From the NCBI RefSeq assembly GCF_036327005.1, contig NZ_JAUGZK010000014.1, positions 1 through 64,000 of the forward strand: 64,000 bases of DNA. The letters are read 5' to 3'. This document shows positions 31,113 through 39,518 of this stretch, piece after piece. The first letter of the stretch is position 1. Every line of letters starts with the position of its first letter. This stretch comes from Alkalimonas mucilaginosa (GTDB lineage Bacteria > Pseudomonadota > Gammaproteobacteria > Enterobacterales > Alteromonadaceae). Made by a program: the position numbers and the translations under genes. The notes beneath the pieces were generated by a model, which worked only from the letters and a program-made list of their open reading frames with translations, had not been told where the DNA came from and ran no database searches.

Positions 31113-32631
31113 TACTTCGTTAGCCAGTCCTCAGCCGGTAGCAGCACTGCAGCCGGCGAAACCCCTGGTCTGGAGCATTGCTGCTTCAGACTCCGGGGGG
31201 GGCGCAGGTATTCAGGCCGATGTGCTGACCTTGCAGGACCTTGGCTGTCATGCCTGCACCGCAATCACCGCCATCACAGCGCAGAACTCGCTTGGTGTGC
31301 AGGCGCTGGAGCCTGTTTCAAATAAGCTGTTCCAAGCTCAGTTGGACGCCTTGAAAAGTGACTTACCAGCGCGAGCGATTAAAATAGGTTTGCTGCCAAC
31401 AGCTGAAATGATTTGGCAGCTGGCCGACTGGCTGCAGCAGTACAAACAGCAACATCAGGCACTGGTGGTGGCCGATCCTGTACTTGGCAGCAGCAGTGGC
31501 CAACACTGGCACAGTGAAGCGCTGCTGGATGCCTGGCGTGCCTTGCTGCCTCACATTGATGTGCTCACCCCCAACCTGCCGGAGCTTGGCTTACTCAGTG
31601 GCCGACCGACCCAGGCTATTGATGAGCAGGTGGCATTGCTGCAGGCGCTTGGCGCTTCAGCTGTACTGGTAAAAGGTGGCCATATCAGCCAGATCCGGGA
31701 TGTCACAGACCTGCTTTATCAGCAAGACAAGCTGGTTGCTCTTGCCTGTGAACGGTTGCAGACGCCGCATCAACATGGCACCGGTTGCACTCTGTCCAGT
31801 GCCCTAACTGCCCTGCTGGCGCATGGTTATCCGCTGGAAGATGCACTGGTGTTGGCTCGGGCCTACCTGCAGGCGGCACTGGAGCAGGGCTATGCAACAG
31901 GGGCAGGCCCAGGCTCTCTGGCGCATCCGGGCTGGCCAACAAGTCAGCAGTATCTGCCACGAATTAGCGGTGCCAACTGGCCAAAAACACCAACAGCACC
32001 TTTTGCCGGCATCAGTGAGCCGCTGGGCGTCTACCCGGTGGTCGACTCCATCGCCCTGCTGCAGCAACTGTTACCGGAGCAACCTGGCTGCATTCAATTA
32101 CGGCTGAAACAAGGCAGCCCTGCTGATTTGCATGCTCAGATTGCCGAAGCCGTGATGCTATGCCGCAGATATCAGGTACGGCTTTTTATCAATGACCACT
32201 GGCAATTGGCCATTGAACTTGGCGCTTACGGCGTGCATTTAGGCCAGGAAGATTTGGCTCTGGCCGATTTAACAGCGATCCAGCAAGCTGGCCTTCGGTT
32301 GGGTATTTCCAGCCACGGCCCCTTTGAACTGGCCAGAGCCCTGCAATTACGCCCTTCCTATGTTGCATTGGGCCATGTGTTCCCCACCCAAACCAAGCAG
32401 ATGCCATCGCAGCCCCAAGGGCTCAAAAGGTTGGCTCTGTCAGTACCGCTCTGTGCCGGTACTCCGACGGTGGCGATTGGCGGCATCGATCAGCACAGCT
32501 TTGCACAAACCTGCGCCAGCAAAGTGCATGGTATTGCCATGGTCAGTGCTATTACCAAAGCGACGCAACCAGCTCAACGCTTGCGCTTTTTTAATAAGTT
32601 ATGGGAGCAGCATTATGCGTATCACCGTTAA
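31099..32631 (+). CDS. thiDE: Bifunctional HMP-P kinase / thiamine phosphate synthase (ThiD-ThiE fusion)
   Basis: 510 residues in two enzymes. Residues 22-285 are ThiD (ribokinase fold: WSIAASDSGGGAGIQADVLT near the start, and the anion-hole motif HGTGCTLSSALTALLAHG near 228), which phosphorylates HMP to HMP-PP. Residues 310-505 are ThiE (TIM barrel: GVYPVVDS, LRLKQG, LFINDHWQLAIELGAYGVHLGQEDL, and GHVFPTQTKQMPSQPQG), which joins HMP-PP to the thiazole phosphate. A short proline-rich linker separates them. It overlaps thiC upstream and thiS downstream. The fusion order is D-E. Confidence 0.95.
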   Translation: MQAANTSLASPQPVAALQPAKPLVWSIAASDSGGGAGIQADVLTLQDLGCHACTAITAITAQNSLGVQALEPVSNKLFQAQLDALKSDLPARAIKIGLLPTAEMIWQLADWLQQYKQQHQALVVADPVLGSSSGQHWHSEALLDAWRALLPHIDVLTPNLPELGLLSGRPTQAIDEQVALLQALGASAVLVKGGHISQIRDVTDLLYQQDKLVALACERLQTPHQHGTGCTLSSALTALLAHGYPLEDALVLARAYLQAALEQGYATGAGPGSLAHPGWPTSQQYLPRISGANWPKTPTAPFAGISEPLGVYPVVDSIALLQQLLPEQPGCIQLRLKQGSPADLHAQIAEAVMLCRRYQVRLFINDHWQLAIELGAYGVHLGQEDLALADLTAIQQAGLRLGISSHGPFELARALQLRPSYVALGHVFPTQTKQMPSQPQGLKRLALSVPLCAGTPTVAIGGIDQHSFAQTCASKVHGIAMVSAITKATQPAQRLRFFNKLWEQHYAYHR

Positions 32632-32815
32632 TCAACAACCACAGCAACTTGCTGAACCCTGTACTTTGCAACAGCTGGTTGAGCAGCTGCAACTTAACCC
32701 GAATGGGCTGGCACTGGCCATTAATCAGACCGTGATCAGTAAACGGGAGTGGGCTCGCACTACTTTACAGCCGGACGATCAGGTCGCGGCTTTTCAAATC
32801 GTCACCGGAGGTTAA
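32615..32815 (+). CDS. thiS: Sulfur carrier protein ThiS
   Basis: The 66-residue ubiquitin-fold protein ends in the essential C-terminal Gly-Gly (IVTGG), which is adenylated and thiocarboxylated to deliver sulfur for thiazole synthesis. NQQPQQLAEPCTLQQLVEQL and LALAINQTVISKREW are typical ThiS segments. The ATG at 32615 is inside the 3' end of thiDE (overlap of 17 nt) and the gene is too short to be found without homology. thiG starts 2 nt after its stop. Confidence 0.93.
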   Translation: MRITVNQQPQQLAEPCTLQQLVEQLQLNPNGLALAINQTVISKREWARTTLQPDDQVAAFQIVTGG

Positions 32816-32816
32816 A

Positions 32817-33584
32817 ATGCTCAATCTGGCAGGCGTTCAGTTAGAAAGCCCTCTGCTGCTTGGTACTGGCAAGTTTGCCAGTGCGGCACAATTAATGGCT
32901 GCAGTCACAGCATCAGGCACTGAGCTGGTGACCCTGGCAATGAAGCGGTTGGATTTACAACACCAAAGCGACGATATCCTGACGCCCTTGCAACAGCTGG
33001 GCGTTCGGCTGCTGCCCAATACTTCCGGTGCTAAAACAGCCAGCGAAGCCATCTTTGCCGCAGAGCTGGCCCGCGAGGCGCTTGGCACCCACTGGCTGAA
33101 ACTCGAGATCCATCCGGATCCGCGCTATTTGCTGCCGGATCCGATTGAAACCCTGCAGGCTGCGCACGAGCTGGTAAAACGTGGTTTTGTGGTACTGCCT
33201 TATTGCCCGGCCGATCCGGTACTGTGCAAACGACTGGAAGAAGCTGGCTGTGCTGCCGTAATGCCGTTGGGTGCACCGATAGGCTCCAATCAGGGCCTAC
33301 AGACCCTGGCAATGCTGGAGATCATTATAGAGCAGGCGACGGTACCGGTCATTATTGATGCAGGCCTTGGGGCTCCCTCCCATGCCTGTCAGGCGTTGGA
33401 GCTGGGTGCCAGTGCTGTGCTGGTCAATACTGCCATTGCCAGTGCGGCCGATCCTGTTGCTATGGCAACAGGCTTCCGGCTGGCATGCCAGGCCGGAGTT
33501 CATGCCCGGCGCAGCGGTTTGGCAGCTACCTCTTCGCAGGCGCATGCTTCCAGCCCACTGACCCACTTTTTGGAGACGCTATGA
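32817..33584 (+). CDS. thiG: Thiazole synthase ThiG
   Basis: The 255-residue TIM-barrel enzyme forms the thiazole ring from 1-deoxyxylulose-5-phosphate, dehydroglycine and ThiS thiocarboxylate. Family motifs: SPLLLGTGKF at residue 11, the substrate Lys in HWLKLEIHPD near 95, and the phosphate-binding loops MPLGAPIGSNQGL near 143 and DAGLGAPSHACQALELGASAVLVNTAIA near 180. Its stop overlaps the thiH start in an ATGA, consistent with the ThiG-ThiH complex made by coupled translation. Confidence 0.96.
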   Translation: MLNLAGVQLESPLLLGTGKFASAAQLMAAVTASGTELVTLAMKRLDLQHQSDDILTPLQQLGVRLLPNTSGAKTASEAIFAAELAREALGTHWLKLEIHPDPRYLLPDPIETLQAAHELVKRGFVVLPYCPADPVLCKRLEEAGCAAVMPLGAPIGSNQGLQTLAMLEIIIEQATVPVIIDAGLGAPSHACQALELGASAVLVNTAIASAADPVAMATGFRLACQAGVHARRSGLAATSSQAHASSPLTHFLETL

Positions 33585-34699
33585 CCCAGGGGTTCTATGA
33601 ACTGTGGCAGCAGCAAAGCTGGGAGCACCAGTTGCTTCAAAGCCGAAGCTATTCACTGGCCCAGGTGAAACAAGCGCTCGGTAAAACCCGACTTACCCTG
33701 CAAGACTTCCAGGCTCTGATATCGCCGGCTGCCGAGCCGCTGCTGCCTGAACTGGCAGCCAAAGCACAACAACGAACCCGCCAGCGCTTTGGGCGAACTC
33801 AGCAGCTGTTTGCCCCTTTGTATCTATCCAACCTCTGTGCCAATGAATGCAGTTACTGCGGCTTTTCCATGAGCCAGAAAGTCAAACGCCGGGTACTCAC
33901 TGCCGAAGAAATCGAAAAAGAATGCCTGGCATTGCGTCAATCCGGCATCGATCAGGTACTGATAGTCACCGGTGAGCATGAACGCAAAGTGGGCATGCCC
34001 TACTTCCGGCAGATGCTACCTTTGATCCGCCGTCACTTCAGTAGTCTGATGCTGGAAGTGCAACCCTTATCCGAAGCCCACTACCTGGAGTTACGTCAGC
34101 TTGGTGTCGATGCGGTGATGGTGTATCAGGAAACCTATCAACAAAGCGCCTATCAGCGTTACCACTTAAAAGGCCAAAAGTCCGATATGAGCTGGCGGCT
34201 CGGTTGCCCGGATCGGCTGGGCAAAGCCGGTATTGATAAAATCGGTTTAGGCGTATTATTTGGCCTGGCAGACTGGCGCACCGATGCCAGCTTTTTGGCC
34301 ATGCACTTGTTGTATTTGCAACAACAGTACTGGCAAAGCCGTTATTCACTGTCGGTACCGAGGATCCGGCCTTGCAGCGGTGGTATCGAAGTCCCCTATC
34401 CACTGAGCGACAAGCATTTGGTGCAACTAGTCTGTGCCTTCCGCCTGCTGTCTCCCAGTCTAGAGATCAGCTTATCCACCCGTGAACGGGCTGAGCTGCG
34501 CGATCAACTGGTACCCATTGCCATTACCAGCAGCAGTGCCGGCTCCAGCACCCGCCCCGGTGGGTATGCAGTGGATCCTGAAGCACTGGAACAATTTAGC
34601 ATCGACGATAGCCGTAGTCCGGCTTTATACCGGCAGCATCTGCAACAACTGGGGATGGCTCCGGTGCTTAAAGACTGGGAACCTTATTTAGGAAGATAA
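33581..34699 (+). CDS. thiH: 2-iminoacetate synthase ThiH (radical SAM tyrosine lyase)
   Basis: 372 residues. The radical SAM cluster motif CxxxCxYC is present as CANECSYCGFS near residue 85. It cleaves tyrosine to dehydroglycine and p-cresol, supplying the glycine imine to ThiG. It marks the oxygen-sensitive E. coli-type pathway, as opposed to ThiO. Other family motifs: VTGEHERKVG near 130 and YQETYQQSAYQRYH near 182. The ATG at 33581 overlaps the thiG stop; the in-frame upstream extension is rejected. A hairpin terminator follows 17 nt after the stop. Confidence 0.96.
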   Translation: MTQGFYELWQQQSWEHQLLQSRSYSLAQVKQALGKTRLTLQDFQALISPAAEPLLPELAAKAQQRTRQRFGRTQQLFAPLYLSNLCANECSYCGFSMSQKVKRRVLTAEEIEKECLALRQSGIDQVLIVTGEHERKVGMPYFRQMLPLIRRHFSSLMLEVQPLSEAHYLELRQLGVDAVMVYQETYQQSAYQRYHLKGQKSDMSWRLGCPDRLGKAGIDKIGLGVLFGLADWRTDASFLAMHLLYLQQQYWQSRYSLSVPRIRPCSGGIEVPYPLSDKHLVQLVCAFRLLSPSLEISLSTRERAELRDQLVPIAITSSSAGSSTRPGGYAVDPEALEQFSIDDSRSPALYRQHLQQLGMAPVLKDWEPYLGR

Positions 34700-34716
34700 C
34701 AACTGCCAGTTTGAAG

Positions 34717-34740
34717 TCGGGGCGCAATCAAGCGCCCCGA
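34717..34740. terminator. Hairpin terminator after thiH
   Basis: TCGGGGCGC and GCGCCCCGA form a perfect 9-bp stem with loop AATCAA between the convergent thiH and DUF2059 genes. No long T-run follows, so efficiency is uncertain; it may serve both directions. Confidence 0.55.
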
Positions 34741-34752
34741 TGACTTAAGAAA

Positions 34753-35187
34753 CTAATTGCCGATATCCAATCCTGCAGCTTCCAACATCTGCAGTAATTG
34801 CGGCTGATACTTTTCTGCCAACGCCATGCCGATTTGCGCACCTTCGGAAAACAGCTGCGGCATTAGCTCAACACTTTTGGCACCTACCGGGGACTTGTAG
34901 AACTGAACCAGCTCTTTTAACTCCGCTTCACTGAAATGCTTTTTATAAAGCGCGGCCATCGGCACTTTCATTTCGTCCCAGCTCATGTAGGTCCGGCTCC
35001 ATTCCAGCAATACCGGCTCGTACTGTGCCAGCACTGGGTTTGACCCTGCCATCATTTGCACCAGTTGTTGCTGCATCTGAAGCACTTGCTCCTGGCCTCC
35101 CATCACATCCAGCAATTCATAGGCCGGATCCGCTTTTAATGGAAAACAGCACAACATCGCCGCCAGCAGAATTGATTTCTTTAACAT
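34753..35187 (-). CDS. Exported DUF2059-domain protein
   Basis: The 144-residue protein has a signal peptide (MLKKSILLAAMLCCFPLKA) and a helical mature domain. Residues 95-125 (FSEAELKELVQFYKSPVGAKSVELMPQLFSEG) are the DUF2059 signature. The start ATG (35185-35187) has AAGGAA upstream. DUF2059 proteins are predicted periplasmic, and their function is unknown. It is divergent from upp. Confidence 0.85.
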   Translation of the reverse strand: MLKKSILLAAMLCCFPLKADPAYELLDVMGGQEQVLQMQQQLVQMMAGSNPVLAQYEPVLLEWSRTYMSWDEMKVPMAALYKKHFSEAELKELVQFYKSPVGAKSVELMPQLFSEGAQIGMALAEKYQPQLLQMLEAAGLDIGN

Positions 35188-35314
35188 CGTTTTTTTCCTT
35201 TTATTCAAAGACAGCTCAAAATAACTTAAACTCAGAGTGGTTGCAATTGCTGGGGCATCAAAGCCAGGCTTTCGATGTGCTATGCTTAAAACTGTGTTTT
35301 AACAAGGATAACAA

Positions 35315-35941
35315 ATGAAGCTAACGGAAGTTAAACACCCGCTGGTGCAGCATAAAATGGGCTTATTGCGTTCAGCCGATATCAGCACCAAAGCCTTTCG
35401 CGAACTTGCCAGAGAAGTTGGCAGTTTACTTACTTACGAAGCCACCACCGATTTACCACTGGAAGACTGTAGTATTGAAGGCTGGTGCGGCACCATTCCA
35501 ATCCGGCAAATTCAAGGCAAGAAAGTCACTGTAGTGCCTATTTTACGGGCAGGTTTAGGGATGATGGACGGTGTACTGGAGCACTTACCCAGCGCCCGCA
35601 TTAGTGTGGTTGGTATTTACCGGGATGAGCACAGCCTGCAACCTGTTCCTTATTTCCAAAAGCTGGCACCGGATATGGAGCACCGTTTGGCCATCGTAGT
35701 GGATCCAATGCTGGCCACCGGTGGCTCAATGATTGCAACCGTTGATCTGTTAAAACAACAAGGCTGCAAGCATATCAAAGCTCTGGTGCTGGTGGCAGCG
35801 CCGGAAGGCATCAGTGCCTTATCGAAGGCACATCCGGATATCGAGCTTTACACCGCAGCCGTCGATGAAAAACTTAACGAGCATGGCTACATTTTGCCGG
35901 GGCTTGGCGATGCCGGCGACAAATTATTTGGTACCAAATAA
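35315..35941 (+). CDS. upp: Uracil phosphoribosyltransferase
   Basis: The 208-residue PRTase of pyrimidine salvage converts uracil and PRPP to UMP. Motifs: the N-terminal EVKHPLVQHKMGLLR, VPILRAGLGMMDGV near residue 74, the PRPP loop VVDPMLATGGSMIATVDLL near 128-146, and the uracil-binding C-terminal YTAAVDEKLNEHGYILPGLGDAGDKLFGTK. Length equals E. coli Upp. It has no adjacent uracil permease. Confidence 0.97.
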   Translation: MKLTEVKHPLVQHKMGLLRSADISTKAFRELAREVGSLLTYEATTDLPLEDCSIEGWCGTIPIRQIQGKKVTVVPILRAGLGMMDGVLEHLPSARISVVGIYRDEHSLQPVPYFQKLAPDMEHRLAIVVDPMLATGGSMIATVDLLKQQGCKHIKALVLVAAPEGISALSKAHPDIELYTAAVDEKLNEHGYILPGLGDAGDKLFGTK

Positions 35942-35960
35942 GGCTCACCGTGGCAATAAG

Positions 35961-35989
35961 TTGCAGCCACAGGTGAACTTGCTTAGAAT
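35961..35989 (+). promoter_or_regulatory. Promoter of the efflux operon
   Basis: TTGCAG (35961-35966), 17 nt, TAGAAT (35984-35989), 33 nt before the tolC-like ATG at 36022. Good sigma-70 match. No obvious operator palindrome is seen beside it. Confidence 0.6.
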
Positions 35990-36021
35990 AAAGTAGAGCA
36001 TTTACTCTAACGAGGATTTCT

Positions 36022-37368
36022 ATGCACTTCCGTTCTTCATTGGCAGGCCTGACAGCCATGCTGCTTTTACTGATGCCAGACAGCACATTACGGGCAACAA
36101 CGCTCAGCCTGCCTGATGCTGAGCAGCGACTGGCATCGAACCGAACTTTGCTGGCGCAGCAAGCTGATGTCGATGCCTGGCAAGCCCAGCAGCGAGCACT
36201 GAACAGCCTGAACCTGCCACAGCTGAGCATCACCATTGCCGGTATTGCCTATGAAAAAGAAGTGACTTTCGATATTCCGGTGATCAACCAGCCAGCCGAA
36301 CTCGATGTGTTTCGCAGTGGTATTCGTAGCCAGATGAATCTGCTTTGGCCTCTGTACACCGGTGGCCGAACCAATGCGGCTCAGCAACAAGTTGCCGCCA
36401 GGGTTACCGAAGCCGAAGCGGAACAACGTTTGCTGCAACTGCAGTTGCTAAAACGATTATTTGATCTGTACTTTTCCAGCCAGATGATGCAACAGGTGGT
36501 GCAGGTTCGGGAGCAAGCTCTGCAGACTCTGGATGCCCATGTTCATAAAGCCAGGCGCTTCGAACAAGAGGGCCTGATCACCCAGCTCAACCGGATGCAG
36601 GCCGAAGTAGCTCAGGCAGAAGCCCGCCGAAGCGCTGTCCAAGCCAGACGGCAGCTCATTGATGTTCAGGCTGCCTTGCAAAATTTACTGCAACTGGATG
36701 CACTCAGTTGCTTAAGTACCCCACTGCCCCAGCCAGTCGCATTAACCGAATCTATCGACTGGTTTGTTGCCGAGGCCAGGCGCAATAACCCGGTTTTTTC
36801 GCAGTTGCAGGCGAAAGATCGTCAGGTAAAGCAGCAACTACGCATAGAGCAAGGCAAAAAGCTGCCCGAGGTGTTCCTGGTAGGCAGCTATGATTTAAAC
36901 CGAGCCGCCACCCCCTTGACCGAGCCTGACTGGAGCATTGGTCTTGGCATGCGTTATCACTTTACTACCCCGGTGAATCGCCAGGCCAGTGTAGATGCCG
37001 TACTTAGCCGGCAACAACAGCTGGATCACAGCCGGGATCAGGCCGACGCCGATATGCAGTTGGCGGTGGAAAGCAGCTACCGTACCGTGCTGCAGCATCT
37101 GGAGCAATTTGAGTTGTTACAGCAGGATCTGGAACTGGCACGCGAACATGCCCGTTTGCAACGCCATGCTTTTGAAGAAGGCATGGCAACGTCACTGGAT
37201 GTGACCGATGCCCGTTTAAAGCAAGCGGCTGCTGAAGTAGAGGCACTGCAGGCTGCTTTTCAATACAGCAGCGCCCTGGCGCAACTCACTCAGCTAACAG
37301 GCCGCCCGGAATTATTAGCCAACTGGCTGCCTGCTTTATTGCAACAGCAGTCCTGCGCATCCATTTAA
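36022..37368 (+). CDS. TolC-family outer-membrane efflux protein
   Basis: 448 residues with a signal peptide (cleaved after the LLLMPDSTLRA region) and two outer-membrane-efflux (OEP) repeats, about residues 30-225 and 235-425, rich in long amphipathic helices. It would form the trimeric channel-tunnel of a tripartite exporter. It heads an operon with an HlyD-family adaptor 9 nt downstream and two ABC-2 permeases. No lipobox Cys is visible, so it is probably not a lipoprotein. The substrate is unknown. Confidence 0.88.
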   Translation: MHFRSSLAGLTAMLLLLMPDSTLRATTLSLPDAEQRLASNRTLLAQQADVDAWQAQQRALNSLNLPQLSITIAGIAYEKEVTFDIPVINQPAELDVFRSGIRSQMNLLWPLYTGGRTNAAQQQVAARVTEAEAEQRLLQLQLLKRLFDLYFSSQMMQQVVQVREQALQTLDAHVHKARRFEQEGLITQLNRMQAEVAQAEARRSAVQARRQLIDVQAALQNLLQLDALSCLSTPLPQPVALTESIDWFVAEARRNNPVFSQLQAKDRQVKQQLRIEQGKKLPEVFLVGSYDLNRAATPLTEPDWSIGLGMRYHFTTPVNRQASVDAVLSRQQQLDHSRDQADADMQLAVESSYRTVLQHLEQFELLQQDLELAREHARLQRHAFEEGMATSLDVTDARLKQAAAEVEALQAAFQYSSALAQLTQLTGRPELLANWLPALLQQQSCASI

Positions 37369-37377
37369 GGGTTCAAC

Positions 37378-38349
37378 ATGCAAAGTAAAAAAATTATTCT
37401 ACCTCTCTTCGCTGTTCTTTTGGTGCTGGTGCTCTTCTGGTGGCTTTGGCCAAGCCCACAACCCGAGTTCTTGCATGGTGATGTCGAAGTGCGGGAGATC
37501 CGTATAGCCAGCAAGATCCCAGGCCGTGTCAGTCGAATGCATGTCAAAGAAGGCGATATGGTTCAGCCGGGCCAATTGTTGTTTGAACTGGATAGTCCCG
37601 AGCTAAATGCCAAACTGGCTCAGGCTGAAGCCGCCGAAGCGGCGACCAAAGCACTGCAGGATGAAGCTGAAGCCGGCCTTCGTAGTGAAGAAATAGAGAT
37701 GGCCCGGCTGGACTGGCAGCGGGCGCTGGTGCAGCAAAACCTGTACCAAACGACGTTGAACAGGATGCGTAATTTGCATGCCGAAGGCCTGGTGTCACAA
37801 CAACAACTGGATGAAGTACAGGCAAAGTGGCAAGCCAGTACCGATCAGGCCAGCGCAGCGGAGGCACGTTACACCATGGCAGCTTCCGGCGCACGCCAGG
37901 AGCAACTGCGGGCAGTACAGGCACAGAACCGTCGTGCTGCTGCAGCCGTAGCTGAAGTAGAAGCTTACCGGCAGGAAACCCGCATGCTCGCTCCTCTGGC
38001 CGGTGAAATTGCCAGCATAGTCATTCAGCCCGGCGAGCTGGCACCTACCGGGTATCCGGTGATTACGTTAATTGACCCAACCGATAGCTGGGTGGTCTTT
38101 ACCATCCGGGAAGATAAGCTCAATGCACTGGTCCCAGGCACCGAGTTTGATGCGTGGGTACCCGCATTGAACCATAGCCTGCGCTTTCGCGTCAGCAAGC
38201 TAAGTGCCCTGCCATCTTTTGCGAATTGGAAGCAAGTCCGGGGTACCCCGGGTTACGACTTGAAAACCTTCCAACTGGAAGCAAGGCCCGTGCAGCATGA
38301 GCCTAAGTTACGGGCCGGTATGACCGTGATACTGGCGCTGGAGGACTGA
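37378..38349 (+). CDS. HlyD/MFP-family periplasmic adaptor
   Basis: 323 residues. An N-terminal transmembrane anchor (IILPLFAVLLVLVLFWWLWP) is followed by a half-lipoyl motif (HGDVEVREIRIASKIPGRVSRMHVKEGDMVQPGQLLFEL, residues 31-70), a coiled-coil hairpin (75-195) and a second lipoyl half plus beta-barrel (MLAPLAGEIASIVIQPGELAPTGYPVITLI). This is the YhiI/YbhG type of membrane-fusion protein that links ABC-2 exporters to TolC. The stop overlaps the ATG of the first permease (TGATG). Confidence 0.9.
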   Translation: MQSKKIILPLFAVLLVLVLFWWLWPSPQPEFLHGDVEVREIRIASKIPGRVSRMHVKEGDMVQPGQLLFELDSPELNAKLAQAEAAEAATKALQDEAEAGLRSEEIEMARLDWQRALVQQNLYQTTLNRMRNLHAEGLVSQQQLDEVQAKWQASTDQASAAEARYTMAASGARQEQLRAVQAQNRRAAAAVAEVEAYRQETRMLAPLAGEIASIVIQPGELAPTGYPVITLIDPTDSWVVFTIREDKLNALVPGTEFDAWVPALNHSLRFRVSKLSALPSFANWKQVRGTPGYDLKTFQLEARPVQHEPKLRAGMTVILALED

Positions 38350-39518
38350 TGTCGGCTTTTCGGCTTAGCCTGAGCCGCGAACTCAAGCACCTGCACGATG
38401 ATCGTGGTGATCGCTTTTTAGCCCTTTGGCTAATGCCTTTGCTTTGCATCTTTATCTGGTGGATTTTTTCTGCCGGTCAGCCCGAGCAACTGCCTGTTGC
38501 TGTGATGGATCAGGATCAAAGCCCTTTGTCACGGCAACTGATCAGGTTGGTTGATGCTGCCCCCGGAGTAGCGGTCACCCTGGATGCCACTGACAGTAAA
38601 GTGGCCGTGGATGCCCTGCGTCAACGCCAGATCTATGGCCTGTTGATTTTACCCAAAGGCCTGCAAGATAGTATCTATCAGGGACAGCCTGCCGAACTGG
38701 TGTTGCAGCTAAACAGCCAATACACCACCTATGCATCAACACTGCAACGTGGCATTCAGCAAGCCATTATGACTGCCGGTGTCGGTATTCACAGCGACAG
38801 GCTGCAGCGACAGGGTCTTTACCCCGAGGCCAGTCTGGCCACTGTACTGCCGGTGCAGGTGCTCGCCACCCCTTTATACAACGAGGGGCCAAGTTATGAG
38901 GTATTTCTGGCAGCTACTTTAATTCCGGCCCTGTTTCAGATCCTGGCGATGGTAGTCACCGTTTCTGCCATAGGGCGGGAGCTAAGAGACGGCACGGCCA
39001 AAGCCTGGCTGGATAGTGCCGGTGGCTCAGTGTTAATGGCGTTGGTAAGCAAACTGGTTCCCTACTTTGCTTTACTTGTATTGTACGGCGCTGGCTACGT
39101 ACTCTTGTTTCAGCTGCTGGCTCCTGCCAGCTATGCCGGCTCCGCTGTAAATATCTGGTTTAGTTTTGTGTTAATGATTGCAGCTGCCATGGCCATCGCG
39201 CTGTTGCTGGTTGCTCTGACCCGAAACTTTCGCATGGCTCTCAGTCTGGCCGGTTTTTACAGCGCGCCTGCTTTTGCCTACTCCGGTCAGGCCTTCCCTC
39301 TGGTAGCCATGCCGGAGCTGGCACAGTACTGGGCTAGTATTTTGCCACTGACCCACTGGCTGAAGTTATACAATCAGCAATGGCTGGCTGGCGCGCCATG
39401 GCAAGCGGCCAGCACCCCCTGGCTGGTACTGCTGTCGATGCTGCTGCTGGGCAGTATTTCAGGTTATCTGCTATTGAAACGCTCGGGCTTTAAGGCCGAA
39501 AGCTGGGGGGCACGTTAA
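38349..39518 (+). CDS. ABC-2 type exporter permease, subunit 1
   Basis: 389 residues. There is an N-terminal transmembrane helix (FLALWLMPLLCIFIWWIFSA, residues 18-37), then a large periplasmic domain (40-180) and five C-terminal helices (about 190-385), the ABC2_membrane_3 layout of YhhJ/YbhS/YbhR. Periplasmic features include VAVMDQDQSPLSRQLIRLVDAAPG. Translationally coupled at both ends (TGATG and TAATG). The ATP-binding partner normally encoded between adaptor and permeases is missing here. Confidence 0.88.
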   Translation: MSAFRLSLSRELKHLHDDRGDRFLALWLMPLLCIFIWWIFSAGQPEQLPVAVMDQDQSPLSRQLIRLVDAAPGVAVTLDATDSKVAVDALRQRQIYGLLILPKGLQDSIYQGQPAELVLQLNSQYTTYASTLQRGIQQAIMTAGVGIHSDRLQRQGLYPEASLATVLPVQVLATPLYNEGPSYEVFLAATLIPALFQILAMVVTVSAIGRELRDGTAKAWLDSAGGSVLMALVSKLVPYFALLVLYGAGYVLLFQLLAPASYAGSAVNIWFSFVLMIAAAMAIALLLVALTRNFRMALSLAGFYSAPAFAYSGQAFPLVAMPELAQYWASILPLTHWLKLYNQQWLAGAPWQAASTPWLVLLSMLLLGSISGYLLLKRSGFKAESWGAR

